A stretch of DNA of 64,000 nucleotides, from NCBI GenBank assembly GCA_019636495.1, contig JAHBXL010000009.1:62001-126000 (forward strand), given 5' to 3'. Numbering within the stretch: the first letter of the stretch is position 1; the number at the start of each line of letters is the position of its first letter. The notes beneath the pieces are model-generated. The model made no database searches and was not told where the DNA came from. It saw nothing but the letters and a program-made list of their open reading frames with translations. Position numbers and translations under genes: made by a program. Positions 60,816 to 64,000 of this stretch are shown here, piece by piece. Origin of the DNA: Phycisphaeraceae bacterium (lineage in GTDB: Bacteria > Planctomycetota > Phycisphaerae > Phycisphaerales > UBA1924).

Positions 60816-63155
60816 TCATTCCATCGCCGCGGTCCACGCGCCCTCCCCTCCGCTGAGCTTCATCACCGCGCCCGCCGTCCGCGGGCCGATGCGCACGTTG
60901 GCGCGTTGCTCGGCCAGCGCCGCACCATCCGCGCCGACTCGCCTCACCGTCACCTCCCCTTCCCACGCCTCATCGGTGTCGTTGATCGCCAGCACCACCG
61001 GCGAGCCATCGACCTCGTGGACCGTCAGCACTCGCGGCGACATCGCCCGCCGCGCAGCCTCCCACAGTGGCTTCTTCCGCCCCGCGGCATCGATCGCCGA
61101 CCACGAGTGGCCCGCCCAGCAATCGTTGAGTTGCCAGAACAGCACGCCCCCGCAGCGCGGCCGGTTCGCACGGTGCCACTCGATGCCGCGGGCGACGACT
61201 CGGGCCTGAAACTCGTGCGCTCGCACCAGCCACGCCTCGAAGCCCGCGCCATCTCTCGGCAGACCCACGCCGCAATCCTCATACCACCGCTTGTCGCCGC
61301 CCGGCCCGCGCTGGCGACGGGCGAGTTCCCGGTGGCACTGGTCTCCAGACCAGTGCGGCACCGACACAGACACAACTCTGGAGAGTTGTGCCACCAAAGG
61401 GAACTGCTCGTTAAGTGTTTCGATGCACGATGGACTCTGCTGCCCGAACTCCGAGCAGAACCGCGCGACACCGCGCCCCCCGCCCCCACCACCACTCTCC
61501 GTCGGCGCGCCGAATCCGTTCCTCCACGCATCGACTTCCCACGTGTGCCGATTGCCGTGGTCGGGATCCAGCACATCGCGCTGCACACCGCGCTCATCAA
61601 CCCCCGACCACGGACTGTTCGGCCAGTACGGACGCGATGGATCGACCTCCGCGCACACCCGCGGCAGTAACTCCAGCCAGAAACCGCTGCCCCACAATTG
61701 ACCCGGCTTCAACCGCTCGCGCCAGCCCCACGCATCGTGCCCCCATATGCACTCGTTGCCGCCGCACCACAGCGCCACGCTCGGGTGCGCGCTCAGACGC
61801 GCGACCTGATACCGCGCTTCGCGCTCGACCAGCCCGCCCACTCCACCAAACGGCGGCTCTTCCGGGTACATCCCGCAGGCGAACATGAAATCCTGCCACA
61901 CCAGGATCCCGCGGCGGTCGCACTCGTCATAGAAGCACGCCGGTTCATACTGCCCGCCACCCCACACGCGGAGCATGTTCGCGTTCATCTCGGCGGCATC
62001 GCGCACGCGCTGGCGGATCGTCTCCTCTGGCGCATAGCCCGCGAACAGTCCCTCGGGGATCCAGTTCGCGCCCATGCAGAACACGGGCTGCCCGTTCACA
62101 CGCAGCGTGAACGCGCTTCCCCACATATCGCGCGAGGTGTCCAACTCCACCGTGCGCAGGCCGATGCGCCCGTGCCATTCGTCCAGGTGCGCGCGGTCAT
62201 CGCGCAGCATCACGCGCACGCCGTAGCGCGGCCGCTCATCATCGGGGCTCTGCGGCCCGTATCCCCGCGGCCACCACATTCGCGGCGAATCGACCGTCAA
62301 CTCCACGCTGCCCGTCGCCGTGCCGCTCGCCGCATCGACCGACAGTTCGCACTCGCCGCGCGCTGCGACAGCGCCGCGCGGGTCGTGCAGCGCGATCATC
62401 GCGCGCAGCGGCCCGGCCTGCCGCGGATCGACCGCCGCGTCGACGAGCACGCGCACTTCGGCACGCTGCGCATCTGCCCGCATCACCAGCGGGCGGACAT
62501 GCGAGATACGCGCGCACGTCCAGACCTCGATCGTCGTATCGCGGGCGATCCCGACCGTCGCGATGCGCGGGCCCCAGTCCCATCCGAAGTTGCACGCGGG
62601 CTTGCGCATGAAGACGAACGGCTCCCAGCCCTGCGCATCACCGTTGTACGGCCGCGCGCCGAGCCGCGCTTCCTCCCCGCGGATGTGCTCCAGCGGCGGC
62701 GCAAAGCGGATCACCAGTTCGTTCGGCCCCGCGCGAAGCGCGCTCCGCACGTCGAAACGATGCGGAATGTGAAAACTCGCGGCATCGCCGATCGGCACGC
62801 CGTTGAGTGCCAGCGTGCAGACGGTGTCGAGCCCGTCGATCACCAGTTCAAGATGGTCGCGCTCGCCGATGGCCAACTGCCCCGCGCTGCAGGCCAACGC
62901 GCAGCGATACTCCCAGCGTGTGCGGCCGATCCACTGCACGCGCCGCTCGGCATCGCCGCGATCGGGCGGCTCGATGAGCCCGGCTTCGATGAGTGCGCTG
63001 TGCACGCACCCGGGCACGCGGGCCGGCACGCCGCAAGCCAGCCTCTCGCGGAACGCGGGCGTGTCGTACTCGGCCGGCAGCGCGACCGCCTGGGCATCCG
63101 CCGCGCGGATGGTCCACTCGAACACGGACAGCGAAATCAGCCTCGCGGCGGGCAT
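60816..63155 (-). CDS. Beta-mannosidase-like glycoside hydrolase, family GH2
   Basis: This 779-residue protein has the GH2 plan: sugar-binding domain (residues 15-200), immunoglobulin-like domain, catalytic TIM barrel (about 345-680) and a small C-terminal beta domain. NFGWDWGPR (189-197) is typical of beta-mannosidases. The acid/base is Glu468 in CGGNECIWG and the nucleophile Glu569 in FCSEFGQQS. There is no signal peptide, so it is probably cytoplasmic. Residues about 588-609 (VAQLSRVVSVSVPHWSGDQCHR) are encoded by a 65-bp double-palindromic element and interrupt the region after the nucleophile. Activity may survive because the frame is kept. Confidence 0.9.
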   Translation of the reverse strand: MPAARLISLSVFEWTIRAADAQAVALPAEYDTPAFRERLACGVPARVPGCVHSALIEAGLIEPPDRGDAERRVQWIGRTRWEYRCALACSAGQLAIGERDHLELVIDGLDTVCTLALNGVPIGDAASFHIPHRFDVRSALRAGPNELVIRFAPPLEHIRGEEARLGARPYNGDAQGWEPFVFMRKPACNFGWDWGPRIATVGIARDTTIEVWTCARISHVRPLVMRADAQRAEVRVLVDAAVDPRQAGPLRAMIALHDPRGAVAARGECELSVDAASGTATGSVELTVDSPRMWWPRGYGPQSPDDERPRYGVRVMLRDDRAHLDEWHGRIGLRTVELDTSRDMWGSAFTLRVNGQPVFCMGANWIPEGLFAGYAPEETIRQRVRDAAEMNANMLRVWGGGQYEPACFYDECDRRGILVWQDFMFACGMYPEEPPFGGVGGLVEREARYQVARLSAHPSVALWCGGNECIWGHDAWGWRERLKPGQLWGSGFWLELLPRVCAEVDPSRPYWPNSPWSGVDERGVQRDVLDPDHGNRHTWEVDAWRNGFGAPTESGGGGGGRGVARFCSEFGQQSPSCIETLNEQFPLVAQLSRVVSVSVPHWSGDQCHRELARRQRGPGGDKRWYEDCGVGLPRDGAGFEAWLVRAHEFQARVVARGIEWHRANRPRCGGVLFWQLNDCWAGHSWSAIDAAGRKKPLWEAARRAMSPRVLTVHEVDGSPVVLAINDTDEAWEGEVTVRRVGADGAALAEQRANVRIGPRTAGAVMKLSGGEGAWTAAME
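61331..61395. mobile_element. 65-bp double-palindrome element inside the beta-mannosidase gene
   Basis: The outer ends are GGTGGCAC and GTGCCACC, perfect 8-bp inverted repeats. Inside are two hairpins: GCACTGGTCT/AGACCAGTGC (61335-61356, 2-nt loop) and CACAACTCT/AGAGTTGTG (61371-61390, 2-nt loop). Such small non-coding palindromic elements can insert into genes without breaking the frame. I call it mobile by structure only; no second copy is seen in the window. Confidence 0.65.
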
Positions 63156-63191
63156 CGGTGGTCCGGAGCGTAGCAGACCGCCGAAGGCCGC

Positions 63192-63229
63192 AAAAACACA
63201 CGCGGCGAGCCGGTGTTTCCGACTCGCCG
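63192..63229 (-). terminator. Intrinsic terminator of the tRNA-Lys gene
   Basis: On the minus strand CGGCGAG and CTCGCCG form a 7-bp stem followed by CGTGTGTTTTT. An additional hairpin (GCCCGTG, TTT, CACGGGC at 63234-63250, followed by CTTTC) lies directly after the tRNA. Both are upstream of the beta-mannosidase start. Confidence 0.75.
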
Positions 63230-63263
63230 AAAGGCCCGTGAAACACGGGCGAAACTCTGCAAG

Positions 63264-63336
<73 letters not shown>

Positions 63337-63340
63337 ATTG

Positions 63341-63357
63341 CGCCGTTCGGAACGGCG
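63341..63357. repeat. Palindrome in the tRNA-Lys 5' leader
   Basis: CGCCGTTC, one base, GAACGGCG: a perfect 8-bp inverted repeat between the tRNA promoter and the mature 5' end. It may help RNase P processing or be a protein site. Confidence 0.5.
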
Positions 63358-63367
63358 ATGGTCCACG

Positions 63368-63397
63368 ATCATATGCGATCGGGGGCGGGGGCGTCCA
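63368..63397 (-). promoter_or_regulatory. Promoter of tRNA-Lys
   Basis: On the minus strand TGGACG and TATGAT are separated by 18 nt (four and five of six consensus bases), 31 nt upstream of the mature tRNA. Confidence 0.55.
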
Positions 63398-63430
63398 CCT
63401 TTGAGTTGCGGCAAGCCGTCGAGGGACGCG

Positions 63431-63478
63431 GGAGCAACGGAGCAACGGAGCAACGGAGCAACGGAGCAACGGAGCAAC
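63431..63478. repeat. Six tandem copies of GGAGCAAC
   Basis: An 8-bp unit is repeated six times without error, followed by degenerate copies (GGGCAAC, GGAGCAAG) to about 63500. It lies upstream of the tRNA promoter and codes for nothing recognisable. Confidence 0.9.
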
Positions 63479-63725
63479 GGGCAACGGGGCGCGGGAGCAA
63501 GGGGGCAAGCGGGTGGTGACCGAGTCCGGGCGCGGCCGCGTGCCCGCGCGCTGGACACCCCACCACTCGCTCATCGCATCGACCGCTTACCCCATCACCC
63601 CGAGCCCCCCGCCCCCCGCGCCCCCCCGACCCCTCCTGCTACAACCAACCCGCCCACCCGTTCTCCCCCGCGCCCCTTCCTGACAACCGCCCCCGACCAC
63701 TCCCAACACACCGCCCGACCCGGGT

Positions 63726-63754
63726 TTGACGGTTCCACGGCACGGGTCTATCGT
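63726..63754 (+). promoter_or_regulatory. Sigma-70-type promoter facing the right end
   Basis: TTGACG and TATCGT with exactly 17 nt between (five and four of six bases). A leader of about 95 nt with paired GGCGGC/GCCGCC and CCCC/GGGG arms leads to the ATG at 63856. Confidence 0.6.
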
Positions 63755-63855
63755 GGAGGCCCGTGTTTGCCCGTCGCGGCGGCGTTTTGACGCCCCCGAG
63801 CGACACCGGGGCTCTGTTTGGGTGTTCCGAAGCCGCCGTCAGCGAGGATCGAACG

Positions 63856-64000
63856 ATGCAACCGTCTCTCAGGCAAAGCCATGGCCGCTCGCGTCGGCGT
63901 CGTTCGCACCACGCGCTCGAGCCCGTGCATCCCACGGCGTGCCCCCTTTCGGGTCAGCCGAAGATGCACCACCGCGCCTGCAACGAGTCGGGCTACGTGC
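63856..64000 (+). CDS. Start of an unidentified gene, cut by the window end
   Basis: An open frame of 48 codons starts at ATG after GCGAGGA and runs out of the window. The N-terminus is very basic (SHGRSRRRRSHHALEPV) and continues into QPKMHHRACNESGYV. It is too short to identify. Basic starts of this kind occur in phage-type integrases of planctomycetes, but this is only a guess. The upstream promoter and leader support a real gene. Confidence 0.4.
   Translation, partial: MQPSLRQSHGRSRRRRSHHALEPVHPTACPLSGQPKMHHRACNESGYV

Larger units (their letters stand above)
63337..63855. other. Intergenic region between tRNA-Lys and the right-end frame
   Basis: This 519-nt stretch holds the tRNA promoter, a 17-bp palindrome, a GGAGCAAC tandem array and a promoter facing right. 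The rest is C-rich low-complexity sequence (63590-63700). I see no credible protein gene in it. Confidence 0.7.

Noticed and set aside
61371..61410. CTCTGGAGAG followed by ACCAAAGGG in the beta-mannosidase element looks like part of a glycine aptamer.
   Set aside because: The rest of the aptamer is absent and the bases are explained by the two palindromes of the element.
63431..63500. The GGAGCAAC array could be taken for a CRISPR or a coding repeat.
   Set aside because: Units are 8 bp with no spacers, and the translation is low-complexity without a ribosome-binding site.
63866..63892. TCTCTCAGGCAAAG with a nearby CGAA and GCAACC resembles the 3' core of a glycine riboswitch.
   Set aside because: The required 5' GGAGAG strand and the spacing of a glycine aptamer are missing, and the stretch lies within the first codons of the right-end frame.

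Overview
The window is GC-rich chromosomal DNA, densely packed and almost entirely coded on the minus strand. The gene set points to a flagellated planctomycete, most likely of the class Phycisphaerae: DUF1080 domains fused to a sialate esterase, a GH29 fucosidase with a PA14 domain, a SOUL protein, and a planctomycete-like flagellar cluster. This assignment is inference from gene content; there is no rRNA in the window to confirm it. I see no CRISPR array, transposase, prophage or rRNA operon.

Left part (1-23,850). Minus-strand genes encode a sialate O-acetylesterase with two DUF1080 domains, an alpha-L-fucosidase and a 2-hydroxyacid dehydrogenase (a probable glycan-use operon). Then come CinA, a TlpA-like thioredoxin, pyruvate kinase, a 40-residue membrane protein, a methanethiol S-methyltransferase (MddA-like) and an 84-residue protein. 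A divergent TetR gene follows, with two palindromic operator candidates between it and the 84-residue gene. Next are a PAC2 protein, an orphan solute-binding protein, a plus-strand membrane protein, a scramblase-like protein, a SOUL lipoprotein, a DUF4097-type lipoprotein, an M3 peptidase, a zinc-ribbon membrane protein, a secreted protein and FolK.

Centre (23,850-54,106). About 30 kb of minus-strand flagellar genes read in the order: TPR protein, flgN, histidine kinase, NtrC-type regulator, flgB, flgC, fliE, fliF, fliG, fliH, fliI, fliJ, motE-like, fliK, flgD, TIGR02530-type gene, flgE, motA-like, fliL, fliN, fliO, fliP, fliQ, fliR, flhB, flhA, flhF, flhG, a membrane protein and fliA. The cluster carries the export apparatus, MS ring, switch, rod and hook genes, plus both regulators of a flagellar cascade: a cytosolic kinase with a sigma-54 activator, and sigma-28. 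An intrinsic terminator follows fliA. fliM, motB and flbD are missing from their usual positions, and the MotA-like protein lacks a conserved proline. Sigma-28-like motifs lie before fliL and before the motA-like gene.

Right part (54,236-64,000). An RDD-domain protein is divergent from a sugar ABC transporter operon (binding protein and two permeases, no ATPase). Downstream lies a mosaic of repeats around a DUF6263-type gene: heptamer arrays, a twice-repeated 52-bp hairpin, and a duplicated fragment of the permease 3' end. A GH2 beta-mannosidase follows, with a 65-bp double-palindrome element inside its reading frame. After it come a tRNA-Lys(CTT) with its own promoter and terminator, and a promoter leading to a reading frame that runs off the window.

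The strongest candidates for something undescribed are: (1) the dispersed heptamer-repeat family, including a copy that replaces the fliH ribosome-binding region; (2) the palindromic element inside the beta-mannosidase; and (3) the unusual stator and switch content of the flagellar cluster.
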